From assembly GCF_004346195.1 (NCBI RefSeq), contig NZ_SMAK01000001.1, positions 372,001 to 436,000 of the forward strand: a stretch of DNA of 64,000 nucleotides, given 5' to 3'. This DNA comes from Tepidamorphus gemmatus (GTDB lineage: Bacteria; Pseudomonadota; Alphaproteobacteria; Rhizobiales; Tepidamorphaceae). The notes beneath the pieces were generated by a model. That model was not told the origin of the DNA. It saw only the letters and a program-made list of their open reading frames with translations, and ran no database searches. Each line of letters starts with the position of its first letter. Within the stretch, counting starts at the first letter, position 1. Of the stretch, positions 35,597-44,401 are shown piece by piece. Position numbers and translations under genes: made by a program.

Positions 35597-35621
35597 TGGA
35601 AAGCGGTTCGGCGCGGCCGGG

Positions 35622-36239
35622 TCAGCGCGAATAGAACTCGATGACCAGGTTCGGCTCCATCATCACCGGATAGGGGACCTCGGACAGGCCCGGTACCCGG
35701 GTCAGGGTCGCCGTCAGCTTGTTATGGTCGACGTCGAGATAATCCGGCACGTCGCGCTCGGTGCTGGCGGTCGACTCGATGACGACGGCAAGCTGCTTGG
35801 AGGATTGCTTCACCTCGATCACGTCGCCGACCTTGCAGCGGTAGCTCGGGATGTTGACGCGGCGGCCGTTGACCTTGACGTGGCCGTGGCTGACGAACTG
35901 GCGTGCGGCGAAGACGGTCGGCACGAACTTGGCGCGGTAGACGATTGCATCGAGCCGGCGCTCGAGCAGCCCGATGAGGTTCTCGCTCGAGTCGCCGCGC
36001 AGGCGCAGCGCCTCGTCATAGATCTTGCGGAACTGCTTCTCGGTGATGTTGCCGTAATAGCCCTTCAGCTTCTGCTTGGCGCGCAGCTGGATGCCGAAGT
36101 CGGACGGCTTGCCCTTGCGGCGCTGGCCATGCTGGCCGGGGCCGTATTCACGACGGTTCACGGGGCTCTTCGGGCGGCCCCAGATATTCTCGCCCATGCG
36201 GCGATCGAGCTTGTGCTTCGCCTGTATGCGCTTCGACAT
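35622..36239 (-). CDS. rpsD: 30S ribosomal protein S4
   Basis: A 205-residue primary 16S rRNA-binding protein that nucleates 30S assembly. The N-terminal domain begins [20 protein letters not shown]. The S4 RNA-binding domain follows ([20 protein letters not shown], then [20 protein letters not shown]), and the tail is [15 protein letters not shown] 36239 has GAGG eight bases upstream; the longer frame to 36509 is spurious. As in many alphaproteobacteria it is monocistronic, away from the main ribosomal operons. Confidence 0.97.
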   Translation of the reverse strand: MSKRIQAKHKLDRRMGENIWGRPKSPVNRREYGPGQHGQRRKGKPSDFGIQLRAKQKLKGYYGNITEKQFRKIYDEALRLRGDSSENLIGLLERRLDAIVYRAKFVPTVFAARQFVSHGHVKVNGRRVNIPSYRCKVGDVIEVKQSSKQLAVVIESTASTERDVPDYLDVDHNKLTATLTRVPGLSEVPYPVMMEPNLVIEFYSR

Positions 36240-36717
36240 CGCTTCTGACCTCAATATGTCCGCGAATGCGTGACGTCTCGAATATGACCCGCTCCTCCTC
36301 TGCCGTTCGAACGGCCGACAGACGCATCGGGCAGGCGCCCGGTACGCCGCGGAGGCGGAAATGCAGACGCGGACCCAACGGCCCGCGCGCGAGGTCAGAT
36401 ACACCCGCGGGGAGGGCGTGTCAAACCGGTGCCACGGGGACGCGTCAGACCGGTGCCGCGCGGGTCCGGTCGCTTGCCGCCCCGATGCAAAGCCTGCAAG
36501 CTGCCGCATGACAGCCCCGCGCGGAGCGAGCGCCGATGCCGCGAACGCCCACTGATGAATGCCATCTGGTTCATCGGATCGGCCGGCTGCGTGCAGCGGT
36601 GGCGGGGCCGATTGACGGAATGGTCGTTGCCGTCAGCCTGACCGTCGTGGTCGCCGACGCAGGATCGGGGCGGACGGCGATGCTGGCGCCGGTGTCCCGG
36701 TTCGGTGTCGTCGTCGA
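36240..36717. other. 478-bp gap between rpsD and the DUF1345 gene
   Basis: This gap must contain the divergent promoters of rpsD and the DUF1345 gene. I see no convincing -35/-10 pair. It contains a near-perfect direct repeat, GTCAAACCGGTGCC (36420-36433) and GTCAGACCGGTGCC (36444-36457), 24 bp apart, each centred on palindromic ACCGGT. Short reading frames here look unselected, including a 61-codon frame (36536-36721) whose stop overlaps the next ATG. Confidence 0.5.
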
Positions 36718-37341
36718 ATGACCATCCAGCACCCCCGCTTTCTCGCCTTCATCGGGATCTTCGCCATCGTGACCGGCGGGGCGCTGGCATGGCTGCCGAT
36801 CGAGGAAGCGGTCATCCTCGGCTTCGATGCGGCGGCGGCCGTCTTCATCGCGCTGGCGCTGCGGCTGTGGATGGTGGACGCACCGGAGGACGCCCGCGCC
36901 CGGGCTGCGCGCGACGATGGCGGACGCGTGCTGCTGATGCTGACGGCGGCGGCTGTGCTCGCGGCGATCCTGCTCGCGCTCGGCCGCATGATCCTGCAAC
37001 GCAGCGGGCTCTCCCCATTGGGCTTCGGCATCGTCGTCGGCACGCTGGCGCTCGCCTGGGTATTCTCCAATCTCGTCTATGCCTACCACTACGCCCATCT
37101 CTACTACGATCAGGCGGAGGCTGGCGATGCCGGCGGGATCGTCTTTCCGGAAGGCGGCGAACCGGTGTTTGCGGATTTCGTCTATTTCGCCCTGGTGATC
37201 GGCATGACCTGCCAGACAGCCGATCTCGACATCTCGTCGCGCCGCATCCGCCGTGTCGCCACGGCGCATGGACTGTTCGCCTTCTTCTTCAATCTCGGCG
37301 TGCTCGCCCTGACGGTCAACGTCCTCTCCAGCGTGCTGTGA
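36718..37341 (+). CDS. DUF1345 family membrane protein
   Basis: A 207-residue protein with about five hydrophobic helices. The DUF1345 signature region is present: WVFSNLVYAYHYAHLYY, then a short loop and DFVYFALVIGMTCQTADLD, RRVATAHGLFAFFFNLGVLAL. Function is unknown; the pattern resembles the pore regions of small channel-like proteins, but I would not assign one. The ATG forms an ATGA with the stop of a dubious 61-codon frame upstream. It is convergent with murI, with 234 bp between them in which I see nothing. Confidence 0.88.
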   Translation: MTIQHPRFLAFIGIFAIVTGGALAWLPIEEAVILGFDAAAAVFIALALRLWMVDAPEDARARAARDDGGRVLLMLTAAAVLAAILLALGRMILQRSGLSPLGFGIVVGTLALAWVFSNLVYAYHYAHLYYDQAEAGDAGGIVFPEGGEPVFADFVYFALVIGMTCQTADLDISSRRIRRVATAHGLFAFFFNLGVLALTVNVLSSVL

Positions 37342-37575
37342 GATGCCATGCCAGCCGCGCAGATGATCGCCGCGATCAACGTGTCAGAGGCCAGCATGGG
37401 TCGGATGCCGATGGCGAGATGTCGTCGATCGCGGTCCCATCAGGCGGCAACCGCAGGCTGAAACCGCCGATCGACGCCCGCATGCCTGACGGCGGCATGT
37501 GTCTGCGCAACCGGCCTCATGCATGGTGGCCGGATCGAGCGCCGCCATCCTGTCGCGATATGTCATCGCGGCGGC

Positions 37576-38385
37576 TCAGGCCGCCGGAATGTCGATCGTC
37601 AGCTTCTCCGGTGCCGACAGTCCGAAACGGGCGAGCAGTCTGCCGAGTCTCGCGGCATCGTCCGGCAGCGCAGTGAACAGCGCCGCGCCTGGTCCCGCCG
37701 GCGTGCGCTCCGCGACGCCTCCGAGCAGACTCGCGGCCCGCCGCGCGATCGCCGGCGCCGGGTCGATCCAGTCGACCGGCCAGGGGGCAAGGCGCTCCAG
37801 TCGGTCGAGCACCAGCGGATAGTGGGTGCAGGCGAGCACCACCGTGTCGGTGCGCTTAGCCCCCTGCTTCACGAAGGCCGGGGCGATCTCCTCGACAATG
37901 GCGTCGTCCGGCACCGGCTCGCCGCGCAGCGCGGCTTCGGCGAGGCGTGCGAGCCGTGCCGCGCCGACCAGTGTCACGTCGACATGGAAGGCATAGGTGT
38001 CGATCAGCGCGCGCGTGTAGTCGCGCTTCACCGTGCCCGGCGTCGCCAGCACGCTGACCAGTCCCGAGGTTGTCCGTGCAGCGGCCGGCTTGATCGCCGG
38101 AACGGTACCGACGAAGGGAAAGGCGAACTCCGCCCTGAGCGGCGGCAGCACCAGGGTCGAGGCGGTATTGCAGGCGATCACGGCGAGATCCGGCGGGTTT
38201 TCGGCCGCGAGCCGGCGGAAGATGGCGATCGCCCTCGCGATCACCTCGGTCCCGGCAAGATCGCCATACGGAAAGCGGTCCGTATCGGCGACATAGGTGA
38301 TCGCGGCATCGGGGCGGGCGGCGCGGATCTCCCTCAGCACCGAGAGGCCGCCAAGACCGGAATCGAACACGATGATCCTCGGCAT
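37576..38385 (-). CDS. murI: Glutamate racemase
   Basis: A 269-residue cofactor-independent racemase making D-glutamate for MurD (encoded at 11.5 kb). The two catalytic cysteines are in VIACNTASTLVLP and LACTHYPLVLDRL. The N-terminal FDSGLGGLSVLREIR and YVADTDRFPYG (substrate Asp) match the family. It lies four bases after trmJ on the same strand and is probably co-transcribed with it. The pairing places a wall-precursor enzyme with a tRNA-modifying gene, as in many Hyphomicrobiales. Confidence 0.95.
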   Translation of the reverse strand: MPRIIVFDSGLGGLSVLREIRAARPDAAITYVADTDRFPYGDLAGTEVIARAIAIFRRLAAENPPDLAVIACNTASTLVLPPLRAEFAFPFVGTVPAIKPAAARTTSGLVSVLATPGTVKRDYTRALIDTYAFHVDVTLVGAARLARLAEAALRGEPVPDDAIVEEIAPAFVKQGAKRTDTVVLACTHYPLVLDRLERLAPWPVDWIDPAPAIARRAASLLGGVAERTPAGPGAALFTALPDDAARLGRLLARFGLSAPEKLTIDIPAA

Positions 38386-38389
38386 CGCT

Positions 38390-39139
38390 TCAGGCCTTGT
38401 GTGCCCGCCGGACCTTGAGTTCGCTCAGCGCCCGGACCACGCCCCTCAGCGAGCGCACCTCCTGGTCGGTCAGTCCGGCCTTGAGGAAGATCGTCCTGAG
38501 GTTGCGGACCATCACCGGCCGCTTCTCCGGCGGATGCAGGTAGCCGGCGGCGTCGAGTTCCGACTCGAGATGCTCGAACAGCCGCATGACGTCCTCGCGG
38601 GCGGCGCGCCGTGGCAGAGCGGCGCGCGGGCGGCCGCTCTCTCCGCCGCGCGTGAGGAACCATTCGTAGCCCATCAGCAGGACCGACTGGGCGAGGTTGA
38701 GCGAGGCGAAGGCCGGATCGGTCGGGAAGGTGACGATGGCATCTGCCAGTGCCACGTCGTCGTTGCCTAGGCCGGCCCGCTCGCCACCGAACAGGATCGC
38801 CGCACTGTCGCCGCCGCCGATGCAGGCGGCAAGCTGGGCCGCCGCCTCGCGGGGGCGGAGCACCGGCTTCGCCATCTCGCGCGGCCGCGCGGTGGTGGCG
38901 AGCACCAGGCCGATGTCGGCGATCGCCGCGCGCGCGGAGTCGTAGAGACGCGCCCCGTCGATCACCCGGTCGGCACCGGAGGCAGCCGCCCGCGCCGTCT
39001 CGCTCGGCCAGCCGTCACGCGGATTGACGAGGCGCAGGTCGGCGAGGCCGAAATTCGCCATGGCGCGCGCCACCATGCCGATGTTCTCGCCGAGCTGCGG
39101 CGCGACAAGAACGATCGCGGGGGACGGGGCGACAGTCAC
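38390..39139 (-). CDS. trmJ: tRNA (cytidine/uridine-2'-O-)-methyltransferase TrmJ-like (SpoU family)
   Basis: A 249-residue SPOUT-class methyltransferase. The three SpoU motifs are VAPQLGENIGMVARAMANFG near the start, AILFGGERAGLGNDDV, and FASLNLAQSVLLMGYE. The C-terminal extension of about 80 residues (VMRLFEHLESELDAAGYL) is typical of TrmJ, which methylates position 32 of the tRNA anticodon loop. GTG 39139 is chosen because GGAGA lies seven bases before it. An in-frame ATG at 39184 and a longer frame to 39364 lack such a site. Confidence 0.88.
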   Translation of the reverse strand: MTVAPSPAIVLVAPQLGENIGMVARAMANFGLADLRLVNPRDGWPSETARAAASGADRVIDGARLYDSARAAIADIGLVLATTARPREMAKPVLRPREAAAQLAACIGGGDSAAILFGGERAGLGNDDVALADAIVTFPTDPAFASLNLAQSVLLMGYEWFLTRGGESGRPRAALPRRAAREDVMRLFEHLESELDAAGYLHPPEKRPVMVRNLRTIFLKAGLTDQEVRSLRGVVRALSELKVRRAHKA

Positions 39140-39397
39140 GCCGGAATCTCCGCAGATGGTGGCGATGGCAGCTCGTCGCGCCATTGCAGCGTGACACCCA
39201 TCATGCCCGGCCCTGACCGAGGCCTCGACGAGGCGTCGGTGTGGCCGCGACGCGGCTCCGTCGTTCCGAACTGCGCACCTGCTGGAACCAGGGATGAACC
39301 GCATCCGCCATCCCGGTCGGCTGCAGGTCGATCCCAGCTCGGCGCTCCGGCCGGGATGAGGCACGAGCCGGCCCTGATGCGAGGTGCGTCCCCGGCT

Positions 39398-39425
39398 TTG
39401 ATCCCGACCGGGGGGATGCTATAGG
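39398..39425 (+). promoter_or_regulatory. Candidate icd promoter
   Basis: TTGATC (39398-39403), a 16-nt spacer and TATAGG (39420-39425) lie about 90 bp before icd. It is the only reasonable sigma-70-like pair I see in the 372-bp trmJ-icd gap. The rest of that gap shows nothing identifiable. Confidence 0.4.
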
Positions 39426-39511
39426 GGCCGCAACCCACCGGCCGGCGCGCCGAACGGCGGCGCGACGGCGCATGTCCAGACCCGAACATTCCCATCCGAG
39501 GGGCCCAATCC

Positions 39512-40723
39512 ATGGCGAAGATCAAGGTCGATAACCCGGTCGTCGAACTCGACGGCGACGAGATGACCCGTATCATCTGGCGGCTGATCAAGGACAAGCT
39601 GATCCATCCCTATCTCGACATCGACCTCAAGTACTACGACCTCGGCATCGAGAACCGCGACGCGACCGACGACAAGGTGACCATCGAGGCCGCCGAAGCC
39701 ATCAAGAAGTATGGCGTCGGCGTCAAGTGCGCCACCATCACGCCAGACGAGGCGCGTGTTAAGGAATTCGGGCTGAAGGCGATGTGGAAGTCGCCGAACG
39801 GTACCATCCGCAACATCCTCGGCGGGGTGATCTTCCGCGAGCCGATCATCTGCCGCAATGTGCCGCGGCTGGTGCCGGGCTGGACAAAGCCGATCATCAT
39901 CGGCCGCCACGCCTATGGCGACCAGTACCGCGCCACCGATTTCAAGGTGCCGGGCAAGGGCACGCTGACGATCTCCTTCGTCGGCGAGGACGGCTCGAGG
40001 ATCGAGCACAAGGTGTTCGACTTCCCCGGCTCGGGTGTCGCGATGGCGATGTACAACCTCGACGACTCGATCCGCGATTTTGCCCGCGCGTCGATGAACT
40101 ACGGGCTGGCACGCGGTTATCCGGTGTACCTCTCGACCAAGAACACCATTCTCAAGGCCTATGACGGCCGCTTCAAGGACCTGTTCCAGGAGGTGTTCGA
40201 CACCGAGTTCGCCGAGGCGTTCAAGGCTAGGGGCCTCACCTATGAGCACCGGCTGATCGACGACATGGTGGCCTCGGCGCTGAAGTGGTCGGGTGGCTAT
40301 GTCTGGGCGTGCAAGAACTACGACGGCGACGTGCAGTCCGACACGGTGGCACAGGGCTTCGGCTCGCTCGGCCTGATGACCTCGGTGCTGATGACGCCGG
40401 ACGGGAAGACGGTGGAGGCGGAGGCCGCGCACGGCACGGTGACGCGCCATTACCGTCAGCACCAGAAGGGGCAGGAAACATCCACCAACTCGATCGCGTC
40501 GATCTTCGCATGGACGCGCGGCCTCGCCCATCGCGCCAAGCTCGACGGCAACGAGGAGCTGGCGAGGTTCGCCGCGACGCTCGAGAAGGTCTGCATCGAT
40601 ACGGTGGAGGCCGGCTACATGACAAAGGATCTGGCGCTGCTGGTCGGCCCCGATCAGAAATGGCTGACCACGACCGGCTTCCTCGACAAGGTCGCCGAGA
40701 ACCTTCAGAAGGCGATGGGCTGA
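39512..40723 (+). CDS. icd: NADP-dependent isocitrate dehydrogenase
   Basis: A 403-residue TCA-cycle enzyme that oxidatively decarboxylates isocitrate to 2-oxoglutarate. It belongs to the eukaryote-like dimeric subfamily usual in alphaproteobacteria, starting with [17 protein letters not shown]. The substrate segment is [13 protein letters not shown], with the metal-binding [20 protein letters not shown] and the NADP-binding [18 protein letters not shown] precedes the ATG. The 291 bp after it show no clear terminator. Confidence 0.96.
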   Translation: MAKIKVDNPVVELDGDEMTRIIWRLIKDKLIHPYLDIDLKYYDLGIENRDATDDKVTIEAAEAIKKYGVGVKCATITPDEARVKEFGLKAMWKSPNGTIRNILGGVIFREPIICRNVPRLVPGWTKPIIIGRHAYGDQYRATDFKVPGKGTLTISFVGEDGSRIEHKVFDFPGSGVAMAMYNLDDSIRDFARASMNYGLARGYPVYLSTKNTILKAYDGRFKDLFQEVFDTEFAEAFKARGLTYEHRLIDDMVASALKWSGGYVWACKNYDGDVQSDTVAQGFGSLGLMTSVLMTPDGKTVEAEAAHGTVTRHYRQHQKGQETSTNSIASIFAWTRGLAHRAKLDGNEELARFAATLEKVCIDTVEAGYMTKDLALLVGPDQKWLTTTGFLDKVAENLQKAMG

Positions 40724-41014
40724 GCCTCTGGCGTCCATACCGCGATGGCGAGATCGGCATCCGCTCTGGCCTCGCGGAACGGCTGGCAGGGTAAGAGGCG
40801 CGGAGCGGGGGCTTGAGGTTCCCGCCCAGAGTCCGGACTTGATCCGACACGCGACCGACCGGCCCATCGAGGGCCGCTCGGTTGACCCATCTGCCCGTCT
40901 CTCGCGTCAAAAGCGGCGAAGGAAGCGGGTCGGCAACCGCCGAATGCTTACGGCCGCTTGTCGCCGTGGCGCGGGCAGGACCTGCCGACACTCCAAGATG
41001 TGGGGGACACCCGC

Positions 41015-42163
41015 TCAACCGACCTCGTAGACCGAAACCCCGGCCAATCGCCCTGCGAGGCCCGGCACCGCGGCAACGAGGCTGTCGAGGTCGTCGCTGT
41101 CGAGGACCAGCAGGCGGGTTTCCTCGATGGCGCGCACCAGCGCATGGAGATGCGGATGATCGTCCTCGCGTGTCTCGCCGAAGGCGCTGCCGGCGGCCAG
41201 GCGGCGGGTCCCCATCGCGGTCTCGATGACAATCGCGCCGGAGATCACGAAGAACACCGCGCGCGGCATCCGTCCGCGCGGAACGATCACCTGGCCGGCA
41301 TCGGCGGCCCGCGCCTTCAGGCGCGGGATGATCTCCGCCAGCGTCGCCGCGTCGAGATCGGCAAACATCGGCACGCGCGCCACCATGCCCCAGGTCACCA
41401 TGAAATGCCGGCGCCGGATCACCTCGATGAAGGAGGAGGCGACGATGCCGACCGGCAGCGCCAGCAGGAAGATGCCGGCGATCATGGTCAGCCCGGCGAC
41501 GATCCGCCCGGCACCGCTGAGTGGCACGACGTCGCCGTAGCCGACGGTGGTGATCGTGACGACCGCCCACCACATCGCCAGCGGGATCGAGCCGAACTTG
41601 TCCGGCTGGGCGGGACCTTCCAGCTCGTACATGGCCGTGGCGAAGATCACGATGCCGCCGCACATCACCACGAAGCAGGCAAGCAGCGCGTGCCGCTCCG
41701 CGCGTACCGCCTCGAGCAGCGAGGCAAGACCAGGCGAATAGCGTGCGAGCTTGAAGAACCGCAGCAGCCGCACCAGCGCCAGCGCGCGGATGTCGGTCGG
41801 ATACAGATGCATGATGGCGAAGGGCAGCAGGGCGGCCAGATCGACGATCGCCGCCGGCGACATGGCCCAGCTCAGACGCGCTTGCAGCGGGTTGCGCCCA
41901 CGCAGTCGCGGGCTCTCCACGCAGCTCCACAACCGGAGCAGATACTCGCCCCCGAAGACCACGAGCGAGATCACCTCGATCATCCTGAAGTCGTAGGGAA
42001 AGGCATGGCGGAAGCGGTCGTCGGTGAGAAGGATCGCCGCAACCACGTTGACGACGATCAGTGCGACAATGCCACGGAACACCCAGGCGGTCGTCGGATC
42101 GTCCGGGTCCTCCCGCTCGAGGATGTCGTGAACCCTGCGGCGCAGCGCGTTCGGCGCGTTCAT
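41015..42163 (-). CDS. Six-helix potassium channel with C-terminal cyclic-nucleotide-binding-like domain
   Basis: A 382-residue inner-membrane channel resembling the MloK1 type. Helices S1-S6 cover about residues 30-245. S4 is lightly charged (VRLLRFFKLAR). The selectivity filter is T206-V-G-Y-G-D211, diagnostic of potassium selectivity. A C-terminal CNBD-like fold follows (from about 260) with F328-G-E330. However, the arginine that normally contacts the cyclic phosphate a few residues after FGE is not obvious (TREDDHPHLHALV), so nucleotide gating is doubtful. It lies 77 bp from the antiporter gene on the same strand. Confidence 0.88.
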   Translation of the reverse strand: MNAPNALRRRVHDILEREDPDDPTTAWVFRGIVALIVVNVVAAILLTDDRFRHAFPYDFRMIEVISLVVFGGEYLLRLWSCVESPRLRGRNPLQARLSWAMSPAAIVDLAALLPFAIMHLYPTDIRALALVRLLRFFKLARYSPGLASLLEAVRAERHALLACFVVMCGGIVIFATAMYELEGPAQPDKFGSIPLAMWWAVVTITTVGYGDVVPLSGAGRIVAGLTMIAGIFLLALPVGIVASSFIEVIRRRHFMVTWGMVARVPMFADLDAATLAEIIPRLKARAADAGQVIVPRGRMPRAVFFVISGAIVIETAMGTRRLAAGSAFGETREDDHPHLHALVRAIEETRLLVLDSDDLDSLVAAVPGLAGRLAGVSVYEVG

Positions 42164-42240
42164 GCCTTCCCCCGGTCGGACACCGACTCGTCTGGCCGGC
42201 AGCCCTTCGGCGAGGCTTCTATCACGCCGGTGCGCGGCGG

Positions 42241-43992
42241 TCAGTCGAGCTGGCGCTGCACACCCGTGTCGGCGTCGCCCTGTTCCTCGTCGTCGAGCAG
42301 GCGCTCACCCTCGCGGATCGCCTTGCCGCCGATGCCGAGCAGCTCGACCGCATAGCCGGCCGCGTCCGAGAACGGCAGCAGCACCACGTCGGCGCCGAGG
42401 CGACTGAACTGCCGCATCTCGCTCAGATCGTGACAGCGCACCGCGATCCGCCCGGCGAAGCCCGCCTTGCGCAGCGAATCGATCAGCGAGATGCGGCTGT
42501 CCTGATGCGCGATACCCTTGCCGAGTGCCGGTGTCGCCACCACCACCCAGGAGGCGGTGGCCAGCGGCAGATGGGCGACGAATTCCGGATCCTCGGCATC
42601 GCCATAGATCGCATGCCGACCGTGCCGACGCCAGCGCTGCACTGCTTCCGGATCGAAATCGACGCCGAGCACGGACAGTCCCCGCGTCTGGATGGCGCGC
42701 CCGATGGCGGCGCCGTAGCGCCCCAGGCCGAACAGGATAATGTCGTAAGCCCCGACCGTCTCGTCCTCCTCGAGCGCCAGCTCGCGCACCGGGTCGCGCC
42801 GCTCCAGGAAGCCGAGCCAGGGCTCGAAGAATCGGAACAGCGGATGGGAATAGATGATCATGTAGGTGGACAGGGTGATCGTGATCAGGCCGACCAGGGT
42901 GACGAGGCCGAGCGCCTCTGGCCGCACATGGCCGATCGCCAGGCCCATCGCCATGAAGATGAGCGAGAACTCGCTGATCTGGGCGACGGTCAGACCGGCG
43001 AGGAAACCGGTGCGCTTGCGGTATCCCATGTAGCCCATGATCGCCATGACGATCAGCGGATTGCCGACGAGCACGAACACCGACAGCACAAGCGAGCCGA
43101 GCACCTGGTCGCCGAGTATGTCGAGATCGAGCCGCGAGCCGAGACCGACGAAGAAGAACAGCAGCAGGAAGTCGCGCAGGCTCGACAGCCGGGTGCCGAT
43201 CGCGTCGCGGTAGGAGGTGGAGGCCAGCGCGACGCCGGCGAGGAGGCCGCCGAGTTCCTTGCCGAAGCCGAAGAAATCCCCCAGCGCAGCGAACAGCACC
43301 GCCCAGGCGAGCGAGAACGTGACCAGCAGTTCGGGCACCCGCGCGACGAGCCGGACCAGCCGCTCGGCCAGGTAGCGCGAGAACAGCAGTACCAGCCCGA
43401 CCATCACCACGCCACTGGCGATGACGCCGACGATGCCGAGGCCGGACGGACTGTCGCCGGCGCCGACTCCGATCGCCGACAGCGCCACCATCGCCACGAC
43501 GACGGCGATGTCCTGGACGATCAGGAAGCCGAGCGCGATGCGGCCATGCAGTGAATCGAGCTCGCGCTTGTCGGACAACAGCTTGACGATGATGATCGTC
43601 GAGGAGAAGGTCAGCGCCACCGCAACATAGACGCTGGTCAGGGCGTCGAGCCCGAGCGCGAGGCAGATCAGAAAGCCGACGACCGAGGTGAAGATCACCT
43701 GGCCGAGCCCGGTCGCCAGCGCCACGCCGCCGAGATTGCGGATGATCGTCAGGTCGAGTTTCAGCCCGACGAGGAACAGCAGCGCGGCGATGCCGATCTC
43801 GGCCAGGAGGTCGATATGCTCGGCGGAATGGACGACGCCGAGAACGTCGCCGCCGACGATGATGCCGGTGGCGATGAAGGCAACGATCAGCGGCTGGCGC
43901 AGCAGCAGGCCGACGATGCCCACGGCGGCCGCAACCGCCAGAAGCAGTGCCAGCTCGTGGAACACGTATCCCTCGCCAAGTTCCGGCATCAT
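42241..43992 (-). CDS. CPA2-family cation:proton antiporter with NAD-binding domain
   Basis: A 583-residue protein of the KefB/YbaL type. About twelve helices form the Na_H_Exchanger domain (residues 10-390), including LLAEIGIAALLFLVGLKLDL, FSSTIIIVKLLSD, VQDIAVVVAM and AQISEFSLIFMAMGL. A cytoplasmic TrkA-N Rossmann domain follows (DIILFGLGRYGAAIGRAI, about residues 415-430), which in relatives regulates transport through NAD(H) or similar ligands. It probably exchanges K+ or Na+ for protons. With the downstream channel gene it suggests a potassium or pH homeostasis unit. Confidence 0.9.
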   Translation of the reverse strand: MMPELGEGYVFHELALLLAVAAAVGIVGLLLRQPLIVAFIATGIIVGGDVLGVVHSAEHIDLLAEIGIAALLFLVGLKLDLTIIRNLGGVALATGLGQVIFTSVVGFLICLALGLDALTSVYVAVALTFSSTIIIVKLLSDKRELDSLHGRIALGFLIVQDIAVVVAMVALSAIGVGAGDSPSGLGIVGVIASGVVMVGLVLLFSRYLAERLVRLVARVPELLVTFSLAWAVLFAALGDFFGFGKELGGLLAGVALASTSYRDAIGTRLSSLRDFLLLFFFVGLGSRLDLDILGDQVLGSLVLSVFVLVGNPLIVMAIMGYMGYRKRTGFLAGLTVAQISEFSLIFMAMGLAIGHVRPEALGLVTLVGLITITLSTYMIIYSHPLFRFFEPWLGFLERRDPVRELALEEDETVGAYDIILFGLGRYGAAIGRAIQTRGLSVLGVDFDPEAVQRWRRHGRHAIYGDAEDPEFVAHLPLATASWVVVATPALGKGIAHQDSRISLIDSLRKAGFAGRIAVRCHDLSEMRQFSRLGADVVLLPFSDAAGYAVELLGIGGKAIREGERLLDDEEQGDADTGVQRQLD

Positions 43993-44136
43993 CGCTCCCC
44001 GCCCGGTGTCGCCCCCCTACATAGCCGTCGGCGCATTGGCGCGGGAAGTCGGAACAGGCCTCGATGGACGCGCAAGGCCGCTCGACACCCAGATCCGACC
44101 GCGGCGCAGCGCCGTATCCCGGCCATCGAAGATCGG

Positions 44137-44340
44137 ATGACTTGCGCAGCAGGAACGGTTCCCGTGAAGGTCCTGGCAGCAGTACTGATCCTCAGTTCCG
44201 GCGGATGGCTGTGGCTGCCCGGCGTGGCACAGGCGTCGGCCTGCAAGGCCGGCGAGACGCGCTTCAGGAACGGCATCTTCTGGACCTGCGTCTGTACGAC
44301 GTCGGGCGGCCAGACGTCCTGCGGCTGGACGGCGGACTGA
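44137..44340 (+). CDS. Small secreted cysteine-containing protein (unknown)
   Basis: A 67-residue protein I do not recognise. A signal-like hydrophobic stretch (VKVLAAVLILSSGGWLWLPGVAQASA) is followed by a mature part of about 30 residues with four cysteines (ACKAGE, WTCVCTTS, TSCGWTAD), enough for two disulfides in the periplasm. The start may be ATG 44137 or GTG 44164, the latter placing a basic residue right before the hydrophobic core. It lies alone between two minus-strand genes. The signal peptide and cysteine spacing argue for a real gene. Confidence 0.6.
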   Translation: MTCAAGTVPVKVLAAVLILSSGGWLWLPGVAQASACKAGETRFRNGIFWTCVCTTSGGQTSCGWTAD

Positions 44341-44401
44341 CTGGCTTGGCAGCCGGTCTAGTCCGGACGAGGCGGTCCCGCGTGGCGAAGCGGGCTGCGT
44401 G

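Noticed and set aside
36536-36721. 61-codon frame whose stop overlaps the DUF1345 ATG, suggesting translational coupling.
   Set aside because: No ribosome site, no recognisable domain or signal peptide, and composition like non-coding GC-rich DNA. The ATGA overlap alone is weak evidence.
39140-39511. Gap between trmJ and icd with several short frames, considered for a hidden small gene.
   Set aside because: None of the frames has a ribosome site or recognisable sequence. A candidate icd promoter is the only interpretable element.
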